Origin: Isoetes taiwanensis
Lineage: Eukaryota; Streptophyta; Lycopodiopsida; Isoetales; Isoetaceae
Assembly (NCBI GenBank): GCA_021234155.1
Contig: JAJEKV010000020.1
Location: forward strand, 4,262,563-4,326,562
Reading direction: 5' to 3'
DNA: 64,000 nucleotides
Shown piece by piece: positions 23,458-34,448 of this stretch (the stretch's first letter is position 1; each line of letters opens with the position of its first letter). The notes below the pieces were generated by a model that did no database searches, was not told the DNA's origin, and saw nothing but the letters and a program-made list of their open reading frames with translations. Position numbers and translations under genes: made by a program.

Positions 23458-24872
23458 TGTGACGTTCCACATATTTATACGCATATTTAAGTATAAATAC
23501 ATGACACGTCACTATGAATAATTAATGGCACATTAATTATTCATAAGCTAAGGTTAGCTACGTTAATAATTAAATTATAAAGGTGGAAACCTAACCCAAA
23601 ACCCTAATTCGAATTTAGGGCTTATCCTAATATTAAAAAGGGCTAAAATACCAAATTAGTTAATTTATGACATGCCACCTGGCCCAAATCGATTGGGCAA
23701 AGTAGGGTTTCCATTTTGGACACCCAAATTAGGGCTTTTGTGCCCCAATTCGAATTTAGGAGCAGCTGGAGATGGAGGAGTGAGCTGATGGGCACCCAGG
23801 CTGCTTGGAGATGGAGGAGGAGATGCTGCCCAACCCTGAGATGTTGTTCGACTCTGTTCCAGCTAGAAGGATGGCGACCCAGAGGGATAATGGAGCTAGC
23901 TATGGTTCCGGTTAGTACATAGTTAGCTTAGTTGTGATTCTAGTAGGCTAGCGCCTCTGTCAGACTTCTTTGCTTTTCTCTGATGATGATTAACCCTTGT
24001 TTGATAGTTAGAACTGTACTCAACTATTGATTATGCTTTGTGATGGATGAATGGATGTATCCTTGGTAGTATCTCTGTTAGTTCTTCCAGAAAGCAGGGA
24101 TTACGGGGGTAGAGACCTCTGAGCCCATGTATTGTAGTATGCTCCTAGATAGAGCCACAGATTATTCCCATTAGATGCGGCACATGTGCACAAGAGCCCA
24201 CGGGTCATAGATGCTATGGTGGCTTAGCACTGAGACAAAGGAAACACGGTGGTGAAGTGGGGGTGGGGTCTTGCACGAACATAAAAGGCTCTGAGACTCC
24301 TACATTGGGCTAGGCCTAATAGCCTAGGTGTGAGCTAGGTGCGGGCCGGTATATGGTCCGACACTTCTGGGTAACAGGTGTGACCCGCATGGGGCATCCC
24401 GTACTTTAGTAGATTTAGGGTGGTGAGTAAGTGCGAATCGCGGGGGTCAGCGATGCACGTATTCTCTAGCTCACCCATGGAACCACTTGTGATTACGGAA
24501 GGGGGCGCTTCCACGACCTGCCTCATCCGGACGGGGCTTCATGAACCACAGGTAGGCTCGGCGGGGTGATGCCTCGATCCCTGCGTCTCCGGAAGGCTAT
24601 AAGCGAAGCCATAAGCGTGATTTCGACCCATCTGCAAAGTGTGCGTGGGAGGGGCGGATGGAGTGGACAACCCTAGCTGAAGCGTTCTATGCCGCCCAAC
24701 ACGGGTTATACCTGCATCGCTGATCTCTTGAGACCGAGCCGTCGGTCTATCCTCCACAGTGAGGCGAGGTAGAACCATGGGTTTGGGGTGTTTTCCTTAG
24801 GATTAGATGCATATTCTTTGCCGTTAGTACTTGGATGGATGTGCCACCCTTCGTGGTGGTTATTTATATATA
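23458..24872 (+). mobile_element. LTR (partial or solo) of a retrotransposon
   Basis: It starts TGTGACGTTCC, exactly as the LTRs at 38345 and 47411. It shares downstream landmarks with them: ggggtagagacct, tgctcctaga, gatgcgg, tgcacaagagcc and the ccttcgtg-tggt hairpin. The rest differs, so it is a related subfamily. It inserted in the RING-like gene and ends at 24872, where a Helitron-like end takes over. The first 370 bp recur at 55986 in the second unit. Confidence 0.75.
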
Positions 24873-26172
24873 CTAGAAACGTGTGCCCGGCGATGCCGGG
24901 CATTAGTCGTGGACATATAAAGGCATTTATGCGCGTTAGTCGTGGTTTTCTCATGAAAATGTGCAATGCATTCAAGGAAATATATGTTTTAGATGCGATA
25001 GACACATATAGATAGTGAACAAATTCTATCTTTAAACTGTACACATAATATGAAGTTCAAACAAAATGTTGAACAAATATACTTGGTCTACATGCAAATA
25101 CAAAATATTTTTTGGTGCAAATAGAGGTTATGTCTGTCAATGGATACACATCATAAAGAACTTGTCCCAAAGAACTCTAGGAATGTCTGTCGGCTCGATG
25201 TGGAGCTCAATTGCAAAGCTCCTACATGTATAGGGCACTTTTAACTTCTTCATATTATGTAGGGCACTTTTAACTTCTTCATATTATGTAGCATGCAATT
25301 CTTTCGAGCATTGGGCATAAAAAAATAAAAAAAAATAGATGGAAGTTAAATGGAACACAACATATTTTACTAATGTTGATGTCAGTATCAAGTTTTGCAC
25401 AAACATTGCGATGAGGTAGGCAATTTTAGAATAATGTGAAAGCGCAATTTTATTGAATGAACCAAATTCTACAAATGATGCATGTGCCACTATTACTTCC
25501 ACATTGCAATCTCCAAACTCTGTAGACCTCTTGGATATGTCATCACAAAGCCCAATGTAAACGTTAACTAAAACTGCAATACCTAGCACGTTCTTACTAT
25601 CATGAATCTTCGTTCTAGAAATAGATAGATTTCCATTTATGTAAGGGCACTGAACCCTTTGCTTTTCCAACCACGGCACTTACAAAAGGACAACATTTGT
25701 GCTTTTTGAATAATGAAGTAAAGTATAGAAATTGTTAAGTAGCTGGTTAAAGGTCATTGTAATGGATCGGGCACCTCCCAAATACCCTAAGGGGCACGTT
25801 TCCCGAGGTAAAAAAGACAACAGGCTGCCGAAAAATTGAAAGGGGCGCTGCTGTGCTCGGAGGTGTTTATTTTGGAAAGTTGAAGCCGTATAAGTAATGC
25901 AGCGCCCCATACGGTCCGCTGTATAAAAATACGCGTTCGTTTTTTTTTTTTTTAAAGAAATTTCCTTTTCCGCCCGCGTTTTGAACCCGTGACCTCCTAC
26001 TTCCAACCCAACACTTCTTCCATCTTGCCAACTATCTTTTGTCCATCTAGCAGTTCTTTTAAGAAAAAAGTACATCATGGGATTGAACCCCTGACCTTCT
26101 GCACCCAAGCCAACACCTTTACCAATAAGCCAACTTCTTTCTTGAATTGATATAACCCGTTTTCTAGTATTT
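24873..26172 (-). mobile_element. Helitron-like 3' end or short-TIR element
   Basis: Read on the minus strand, the hairpin GCCCGGCATCGCCGGGC is followed after 8 bases by CTAG and then T. This is how plant Helitrons end (hairpin, short gap, CTRR, insertion before T). No Helitron 5' TC end is certain. At the far side (about 26165) the phrase CGTTTTCTAGTATT mirrors the near end (AATACTAGAAAACG versus TACTAGAAACG), so a small TIR element is the alternative. The interior has no helicase or transposase frame, only SINE-like pieces. The right border is uncertain. Confidence 0.4.
25978..26132 (-). mobile_element. Two tandem tRNA-derived SINE-like heads
   Basis: On the minus strand two tRNA-like units follow each other. 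Each has an A-box-like and a B-box-like pol III promoter: TGGCTTATTGGT (26132-26121) with GGTTCAATCC (26089-26080), and TGGCAAGATGG (26030-26020) with GGTTCAAAAC (25987-25978). The folds are not functional tRNAs. The protein frame across this stretch is a shadow of these repeats. Confidence 0.55.
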
Positions 26173-26217
26173 ATAGTGCATCTATTCCATATATATATTA
26201 GAGGCGTGTCTTGGGGA

Positions 26218-26345
26218 GGCAACAACTCCGCCGGAGCAAGCTCTTTTCGCCATAGCCGCCGGAGCAAGCTCTTTTCGCCATAGCCGCCGGAGCAAGCTCT
26301 CTCGCCATAGCTGCCGGAGTAAGCAGTCTTGCCATAGCCATGGGA
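26218..26345. repeat. 28-bp minisatellite, 4-5 units
   Basis: Tandem copies of a unit of about 28 bp (gccggagcaagctcttttcg plus ccatagcc) with decreasing identity to the right. Open frames on the minus strand merely read through it. Confidence 0.85.
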
Positions 26346-26384
26346 GTCGACCTCTCTCTGCAGTAGTCAACCGTATAACTGTTA

Positions 26385-26465
26385 ACCATATATAAAGCTA
26401 GTATCCCCTAGGAATAAACCGACCAAATGACACGACGTAATCTAGCAAGTCCGGCCAACATTTAA
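26385..26465. mobile_element. Fragment similar to LTR-element interior
   Basis: The stretch from ctagtatc to aagtccggccaac resembles 44955-45025 inside the 10.8-kb LTR element, with several small differences. It is probably a remnant of a related insertion. Confidence 0.5.
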
Positions 26466-27600
26466 ATAAAACCTCATTAACCAAGGGAAAATGCCATTTT
26501 AACAGTTAAGTATTGAACCTAAGTGATTATGACCTAATAGGCTCTTATCCAAAGCCCTATGATGAATTGCATTAAGAGGAGGAGGCTATTTTTTGGAGAA
26601 TAATCCATGCCTATTCACTAATCCATTTAATAAGATCTCGCTAAGGCCATTCTTGATGAATCTGCCCCATTAGAGTTCCAGAATTTTCATGATGGGTATT
26701 TTTGCATTTCTGACTCCAGAATTTTCATGATAGGTATTTTTGCATTTTCGACATGTGTTGGTCCAATACTGGGTCTAATTGGTCAATTTACAATAAAAAC
26801 CCATGTTTCCTTCAGAATCAAATAACTTAATTGATTCTTGAGAAAGCTCTTAGATATTCTGCATTGGTAAAGAATTTTACATTTCATGCTAGATCCAGAC
26901 AATAAATGCAAAAATGTTTGTCGTTTATAACAACATAAGTTAGTGCCAAGAGGGGGGGAGAAGCTATAAACATGAAAATCTACGGGGAATGTCCGATAGG
27001 AACATGAAATGACATTCAAAAACAGGTGCCAAGATCCGCCGTATCCGGATTCCGTGCTTGCCCTTGTATGCCCGAGCGCCATAAAAGGCGGTGATGTAAC
27101 AAATGGAGGTGCGTGATGAAATGTGCAATTCATGGATTGAATCTGGCGGCGGAGCCGGATTGGATCAAGAAACTGGCTATGTTGTGAGTAGATTTATTGG
27201 ACATCCGATTAGCCTAATCCGACAAATTCGTTGGCAGAGGTTCTATGAAGGCTGGGTCATGATGATTATTCTGGACCAAAAGGTTGAGTGTCAAACACAT
27301 GTCTTGAGCCCTTAAAAAAACATGAAAATAATGACCACAACTCAGATCTTGTCAAGAGTTGTGCATTCACATGAAAATCATACTTGGGATAGACTAAAAC
27401 AAATGCCTTGCAAAAAAATTATTTATGAGGAACACCTAACAAATACTATTGCGATCTGTTAAGATTTAGAGTTTGAATTGCGTACGAACGAAGAAGACAT
27501 TGAGTAGAGCGAAAATCCGGCCCTAGTTAGCCAACAATGTTCATGATGCCTGCCTTCTTCCAATTATAAACTCCAGAGCTTGCAGTAAATGAAGAAGCTG
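26466..27600. other. Intergenic DNA, nothing recognised
   Basis: AT-rich sequence with one short local duplication (ccagaattttcatgat at about 26680 and 26712). Short frames on both strands show no family resemblance. Confidence 0.5.
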
Positions 27601-27620
27601 CCTGCCCTTTTCTTCCGCTC

Positions 27621-27628
27621 TATATAAT
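27621..27628 (+). promoter_or_regulatory. TATA box for the secreted-peptide frame
   Basis: TATATAAT lies 66 bp upstream of the ATG at 27694 and is followed by a C/T-rich leader, a typical plant core-promoter spacing. Confidence 0.45.
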
Positions 27629-27693
27629 CTTCCAAACCATCCCTTTTCAAAACACACGACTTCCTCTGTTTGCTCAAATCTAGCTCTCAACCA

Positions 27694-27804
27694 ATGAGTC
27701 AGGTGATGAAGACCTTGAGTTTCTTGGCTATGGGACTTGCCATTTTGGCCATGGCCAACGCCGTAACGCTTTCGCCGGGCTATCTTTATGCACGAGAAGG
27801 CTAA
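27694..27804 (+). CDS. Short secreted peptide or truncated gene
   Basis: A 36-codon frame begins MSQVMKTLSFLAMGLAILAM and continues ANAVTLSPGYLYAREG before a TAA. Residues 5-22 form a clear hydrophobic signal-peptide core with an Ala-rich cleavage region (MANA). A TATA box and a pyrimidine-rich leader precede it, so the start is credible. Beyond the stop, another frame reads NFEENYWVRWANHHVN up to a possible GTAAG donor, which suggests that a longer secreted protein was cut by a frameshift. I could not name the family. It could be a genuine small peptide or the first exon of a dead secreted-protein gene. Confidence 0.45.
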   Translation: MSQVMKTLSFLAMGLAILAMANAVTLSPGYLYAREG

Positions 27805-28264
27805 TTTTGAAGAAAACTATTGGGTTCGATGGGCTAACCATCATGTGAATCGCGTAAGTTTTGATTCCAAAATCGCTGATGTTGGCGGACAGAATCGAAG
27901 CCCCATTCATCCACGCCCAATTGAAGCCCCATTTCGCCAAATTCATCCAAGCCAAATTTTTCTGAGTGTATCTATGGCTATGGCTATCGGAATGGGTCCA
28001 TCACAAAGCGGATCGGTTTCACCGGAAGTTCGAATCTTTGAAGCTCGAGAACTTTGCATCGACGGATGCATCAGCAGTGGCAGAACTTTGCTTGAAAGCA
28101 AAGTTTCCTCTCACAGCGAACAGCGAACACCTGGTTATGGCAAAACACGTGTCGGCTTCACCTGAGGCAGAACACAGAAAAATTAGCGATGGAAAAAAAA
28201 AAAAAAATCCAAAATTTGATGTATCATTATATATGGTTTGATAGGATCTATCTATCTATCTATC
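27805..28264. other. Downstream decayed coding-like DNA
   Basis: This holds the frame-shifted continuation of the secreted-protein reading, then unrecognised DNA, a short A-run and a small (ATCT)n tract at 28246-28267. The tract marks the border with the second copy of the large unit. Confidence 0.4.
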
Positions 28265-30002
28265 TATGGGGCAGATTCCACTACGACAACCGGCAATTTC
28301 AATAAATTCAGCAACTTCCAGGCCACAATTTGCCGTGATTCTATCAGTGTCAATAAAGTTAAATTGAGTATCGTTTAGCAATAATGGAATCCTGGCTTCG
28401 AATCCGTGTCCTTGATTCGTCTATCCGATTTTGCTCCAGATGGCAAGCCTTGGTTGTGTTCGCAACTTGTTAAAAAAAAGAAAGACAATGACCAATGTGA
28501 ACATAATAAATTGTGCCCCACAATATGTGGACATAATACCTGCTGCTAGTAAATTATTGCCGAGCGGGCCCCTGTTGGGTAAAGGAAACCATCCAAAGCT
28601 GTCCATTCGTTCGTGATGGCTGGCTAATTGGATTTGGCCAATAAATGGTCATAATTGGCTGGTTAATTGGCGTGTATGGTCATAATTTCAACAGCGTGAA
28701 CTCAATTAAATTAAATTCTAAAATAGGTATCTGTGTTCTGTTCTGTTCTTCTCGACTTTATATCCCTGAGCTCAAATCCTTCGAAGGTCTTATTGCGTCG
28801 TTGTTCTTCAGATCTGTTGCAGAAAGATCCTCGTTTCCCCCTTTTGGTCCCGCGGTACAGGATATTTCTGTCATAAGGCGAATATTTCGTATCGATTTTT
28901 AGTCTGCAGTCTGCTTAAGCTGCTCTTCCTTGCCAATATCATGGCATCGACCTCAAATCCTTCCTTACCACTTCAACTTCAACTTCGGAACAAAGATCTT
29001 CGCTCCAAGCTCAAGCTCATCTGTAAGGTAAGGAAACAAGTTTAAGTATTTGCTTTCCGTAAACACTTGTATTTACTTACATAGATGCTGATGTTGAATA
29101 AAGGAAATGGTCCAGAGGGGTTTTGATCGCGGGAATAATTTGTAATTATTGCTTCCCGCCCACCGAACCTCCAGGGCAGGTAGGTAAGGATAATGCCGAA
29201 TCTGTACCTTGACGACACCTGGCATGGGAAGGCAGGCATGGATGAAGAAAAGCCTGTACGCGCTCGCATTCTCATTGGCCGCGCGATTTCCATGCTGGCA
29301 TCGAGGTTGGGATGATAAGTGATCCAAAAAAAAACTCTAATGGTGTTGTCTTTTTATTTTGGGTTTCTTACACCATAGTTGAGACATGACATCCATCACC
29401 CATATAGGTAATTTGAACCTTCTTCATTTATTGAACTTTTGCTCCCTCTTTTTTTCAACCACCTAGAATTGCTTCCCTCTTTTGTATTTCTTCATCTACA
29501 TTCCAGTATTAGCTCCTAATTTGCATTTTTTGAATTTCATAAACCCTTGCACGCTAGTTAAAGCTATGTTTAAGGTGTGCCAATGGTTAAAACCACGACA
29601 AGATATATTCAATTCTTTCTCAATTTAATCGTAGCTTCAAATCTCAATTCTCTGCTATTGCAAAATTTGGATTCAAGCATTGCCACATCCAAACATTGTA
29701 TGGCATCTCTTTATTTTTTGCTTTGAAATTTTCTTTTGCAATGTCTTGATAGAGATACAAAAGCAGAACAAGGTCTATTTTGAGTTCAATTTCAACTTTG
29801 GCTTTATTCCTCAATTGCCATGCAATTGAGCTATTTAATGCTACTTAAGACAATGTAAGTTAGACATATTTGCATTTTAGGTTTTACACATCCAAGGAGG
29901 AGGAAAAAATGCGGTCATAACAAGCTTGCACTAAGCTCAATAGGGCAATTAGCAAAGTGAACATCATCTAAGATCATTTTGGACCTTAGTTGTTAAAAGC
30001 CC
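28265..30002. repeat. Segmental duplication, left part, copy 2
   Basis: Direct duplicate of 5239-6989. It includes the orphan exon and runs up to the microsatellite. Differences cluster at CTG/CAG positions. Confidence 0.9.
28941..29027 (+). pseudogene. Orphan NLR first exon, copy 2
   Basis: Same 87-bp exon and GTAAGG donor as at 5931, again without a following exon 2. Its preservation in both large units shows that the orphan exon existed before the segmental duplication. Confidence 0.75.
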
Positions 30003-30159
<157 letters not shown>

Positions 30160-33100
30160 AAGCACAATTTCATTAATTTTGGACAATACCTGAATTTATG
30201 GACCATTTTTTAATGCACTTGCATGAATGACTCTTTTTCATACACTAATTGACATCCCCTGCAAGTACTGCATATGCCTTCACAGCTGCACGTGTATCGT
30301 GATAGTATCGGGTATCTTCTTCTTGTTTGACGGTTCCCAAACATAGTCGATAGTCTCTATCTCTATGTAGTCACTAGCAGTCATTGGCTTCCATCTCCCA
30401 CGTTAGACACAAGACATCACCTGGGCATAGGTTTATCTTTTCACGGACCAATGCTTCTCGCGGTGATGGCTTGACGCTTTGGTGGTACATGACTGGTCAC
30501 TCAAACTCAAAAACTAGAGGCCCAATGTGCCCAGTCAACCTCTCATCATCATCAAAGATGTGCACATGTTATTGAAATATGTAAAATATATGAAATCACA
30601 TACCTATTTCTGTTTTGTACAAATGAATCGTCCAGTTGCAAGAGAGAAATCTCACAGTAAGAACTTCACGGATGGCTCGTCAAATGGACATTCATGTTCT
30701 TACAGTGAGACCGCCGGTATACAGACAATAGATAGTGCCAACTTCGATGAAATTGCCTTCTTGTTAAAAAGTCCAGTAGCTCAAGTCTTGGATGGCACAT
30801 ATAGCTTTGTCATTGTAGTAGTCCATATATAATGAAATAGTCCAAAAAAGCACAATTTCATTATTTTTGGTCAGAGACTGTAACATCCCGGTCTGTAAGA
30901 AAATACGAGACTATTCCCGAAGATATTGTGATGCCATGCCTGCCAGATGTCACATTCTAATTATTCAAGGTATACCTAGTTAATGGTGTTGCCCCATTAC
31001 ATCTTCCACCTGCCTTTCTTTAGACTTGAAGGTCTTTGGCTCAATGTCAATCCGATGCACAACATCATGGTTCGAGTCTTTAGGCTCCCCTAGAGTATCT
31101 GCACCCTCCATGGGCAACAAACCCTTTGGCAACCAGACGTCCACCTTTGAATGTCAGGAACCCTTCGGTTATGGATCTTCAATCCTAGAAACTGGTCACA
31201 CACGATGAAAGATATATCATTACAAATTGGGCGGCCGCCTCATTTCAAGCATAATACACATGAAAATCATATCAAAACTTGGTGAAAATGTCTTTAAAAA
31301 AAGGAGAGAGAAAAAATGACTCACATTAATGAGCCCAAATTGGATAGACAACCAATTCTGGGCCAATCAAATTGGGCGTCCGCCCAATTTATGGGCTAAA
31401 AAAAAATTTTTTTTTTTTTGCCCTTAAATTGGGCGCTCGCCCAATTTGGGCCTACAAAATTGAGCGCCCGCCTTATTTGGGCTCTCCAAATTGGCCGTCT
31501 GCCCTATTTCAGTGCATAAGATTCGGCCTTATATGTGCATAAAATTGGGCGCATCCCATTTCGTTGCACGAGATTTGGTCTTTGACATCTTTGTGCTGCT
31601 CATCCTTAATTCAAATCACCCACAACTAGCTATGTGATTTCAGATAAAAGCTCGAACCTCTTCTTGAAGCCTAAGATGTGTCTCATCATCTCATCATGAG
31701 TGTCGCAATGCATAATGCAACTCTTAGCTAAGAGCATTAACCAAAGGAGATCAACACACGATTAAACATTTAAATTACAATAGCAATAAGATTACAACTT
31801 CAAAAAAAAACTACAAAAGTAGTAGTGCATTACACTAGTATATGCTATATGCGAATAAAAAGACAAAATCTACCTTGTGGTGGCAAAGCGGCTAGTCAAG
31901 AGCCAAAGATGGATGGCAAGATGTCGAGAACATAGAATGGGTAGTAAGAGCTTTTGGCAATATTAAAGGGAGGGGGAAATTCAAATTTGAATTTTGAATT
32001 TCAATAACCACACACATTGGCAACTTTATTTTAAATTTTAAATAGTCATAAAAAGGGGTTTATTTTGTGATGCATTATGGGCCACCAAATATCCCCATGA
32101 TCTTTCCTTTATGATGCCACGTGCCATCCTCCATGCAACCTTTATCCATGCTTTTCAAATATTAGGACATCATTTTAGAGCTGCAAGGTGGTTGTTTTCT
32201 TCCTCCTCCATTGGGTGTGCTCGTCCAGGAAGGTGCCCATCTTTTAGAAGACTTTTTGAAGCATTTTTGCATGTCTAAGACCGTGAAAGGTTAGTGCATT
32301 TCATTTTTTATTGCTTTTAGTTCTTTTTATATAGTTTTGTCCTCCTTACATGCTTTATATATGCACATCAAATGTTGTTCCCCTACTTTTTGACATGGAT
32401 GATCCTTCCTTTTCTTGCTTTTGGTGGGGATACATGTCCTTGCTTTTCTCTTATCTTGCTATTCGACATGCATGTTGCCCACCAAGATAGAGCCCCTCCA
32501 AGCACTCAGAACAAGCATTCCAACGAGCTAATGCACGCCTAAAACAGAGTCCAAAACCAAAAGTTATGTCGAGAAACCTACACTATACCACCCTTGAGCC
32601 CCCTCAAATTGGGCGCCCGCCCAATTTAAGCCCAATTTATGAGCCCATCTCTGTAAATAGTATGCTTCATTAGTGCTCTATCAAAGCCCTCCGAACAAGC
32701 TTTCCAGCGAGATAAAAATGCCAAAATGGAGTCGGATGCAAAAGTTATGCCAAAAACTATTACGCCACCCGGAACCCCTTAAATTGGGCGCTCGCCCAAT
32801 TTGAGCCCAATTATGAGCCCATCCTCTATAAATAGTATGCTTCATTAGTGCTCTATCAAAGCCCTCTGAAAAAGCTTTCCAACGAGATAAAAATGCCAAA
32901 ATCGAAGTGCGGATGCAAAAGTTATGCCAAAAAAATCTATTACGCCACCCGGAACCCCTTAAATTGGGCGCCCGCCCAATTTGAGCCCAATTTACGAGCC
33001 CATCTCTATAAATAGTATGCTTCATTAGTGCTCTATCAAAGCCCTCTGAAGAAGCTTTCCAACGAAAATAAAAATGCCAAAATCGGAGTGCGGATGCAAA

Positions 33101-34246
33101 AGTTATGCCAAAAATTTATTCCCGAACCCCTTAAATTGGCGCCCGCCCAATTTGAGTCAAATTTACGAGCCTATTTCTATAGATAGTATGCTTTTATTAG
33201 TGCCTCTATCAAAGCCCTCTGAAGAAGCTTTCCAAAGAAATAAAAATGCGAAAATCGAGTCCGGATGCAAAAAGTTATGCCAAAAATCTATTTCGCCACC
33301 CCGAACCCCTTAAATTGGGCGCCTGCCCAATTTGAGTCAAATTTATTTGAGCCTATTTCTCTAAATAGTATGCTTCATTAGTGCCTCCGTCAAAGCTCTT
33401 TGAAGAAGCTTTCCAACGAGATAAAAAATGCCAAAATCGGACTCTGGATGCAAAAATTATGCCAAAAAATCTATTCTGCCACCCCAGAAGCCCTTAAATT
33501 GGGCGCCCGCCCAATTTGAGCCAAATTTGGGGACAATTTGTATAAACATTATGCCCAATTAGATATTTTTATCAAAGATCTCTGAACAAGTTTTTCAACG
33601 AGCTAAAAGGACGCCATAACGGAGTCCGGATGCAAGCGTCATGCCAAACAAATCTATTACGATACCGGGAACCATTTAAGGGGTTCCGGGGTTGAGAATA
33701 GAACTTTTGGCATAACTTTTGCATTTGGATTCCATTTTCTATGTTCTTTAGTTAAGTTAGAAAGCTTGTTCAGAGGACTTTAATAAACATAATAATTAAA
33801 CATAATATTCATACAAATAGGCTCCAAATTTGGCTCTTGGGTCGTCCAGTGTGCAAGGCAACACCATCTAGGGCAAATTGGGCGCCCGCCCAGTTTGGCC
33901 CTTGGGGAAAAACTTTTTGCCATGCCCAGTTTGGCCCTTGGAACATAATCTTTTGTTCTAACCGAACTTTTATTGTTGTGCAGAATCAAGGGCTATGAGA
34001 GTCTTGACAAATCCGAGAAGTAGGCTCCACATGAGGTAGAAGAGGAGGAAAATAAGTCAGTCGAGCTTCCAAGAATTCATGGAGAGGACTAAGCTTTGAA
34101 TAGAAACAACGATGCCATCTCATCTACCCGCACGATTCGAAAATTTTGCATCATTCTAATAAAAAAAACCCCTATATTCTAAAAATTTGGGTTCATTTCG
34201 GAGGCATATGGACTTAGGGAAAGTCCATATATAATGAAATTGTGCT

Positions 34247-34247
<1 letters not shown>
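30160..34247 (+). mobile_element. TIR element L, 4.1 kb, non-autonomous
   Basis: The element begins AAGCACAATTTCATTA and ends with the exact reverse complement, with weaker matching for about 10 more bases (TTGGAC versus ATGGAC). It is flanked by TATC on both sides, a 4-bp target duplication that the surrounding microsatellite makes uninformative alone; the R copy (AGTA on both sides) supports 4 bp. The interior has no transposase frame. It contains an extra internal copy of the terminal sequence near 30849, so the element may be composite. It also holds a tandem array of about 180-bp units and many 22-bp inverted repeats. A second copy in opposite orientation lies at 59508-63619. I cannot assign a superfamily. 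Confidence 0.8.
32606..33517. repeat. ~180-bp tandem array inside TIR element L
   Basis: Six units start at 32606, 32781, 32961, 33133, 33312 and 33496 (spacing 172-184 bp). Each begins with an inverted repeat of 9-bp arms, AAATTGGGC and GCCCAATTT, around GCCC. The rest of the unit (tagtatgcttcattagtg, gaagctttccaacgag, gatgcaaaagttatgcc) is well kept. Single extra copies of the inverted repeat lie near 31366, 31423 and 33868. Confidence 0.9.
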
Positions 34248-34295
<48 letters not shown>

Positions 34296-34448
34296 CATCC
34301 ATCCATCCATCCATCCATCCATCCATCCATCCATCCATCCATCCATCCATCCATCCATCCATCCATCCATCCATCCATCCATCCATCCATCCATCCATCC
34401 ATCCATCCATCCATCCATCCATCCATCCATCCATCCATCCATCCATCT
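34248..34448. repeat. (ATCT)n/(CATC)n microsatellite, right half
   Basis: About 45 bp of TATC then about 155 bp of CATC repeats. The switch to CATC is longer than in the first copy, where only one CATC unit is present, so the tract expanded after duplication. Confidence 0.97.

Noticed and set aside
26080-26132. Functional tRNA gene
   Set aside because: Only A- and B-box-like segments are recognisable; the acceptor and anticodon stems do not form.
25680-26267. Minus-strand frame of 195 codons
   Set aside because: It reads through two tRNA-like SINE heads and a minisatellite; no protein family is visible.
27728-27955. Minus-strand frame over the secreted-peptide region
   Set aside because: It is antisense to a frame with a promoter and signal peptide and has no support of its own.
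32606-33517. CRISPR-like regular spacing of palindromic repeats
   Set aside because: The spacing is about 180 bp, the 'spacers' are themselves repeated, and the host is a plant; it is a satellite-type array.
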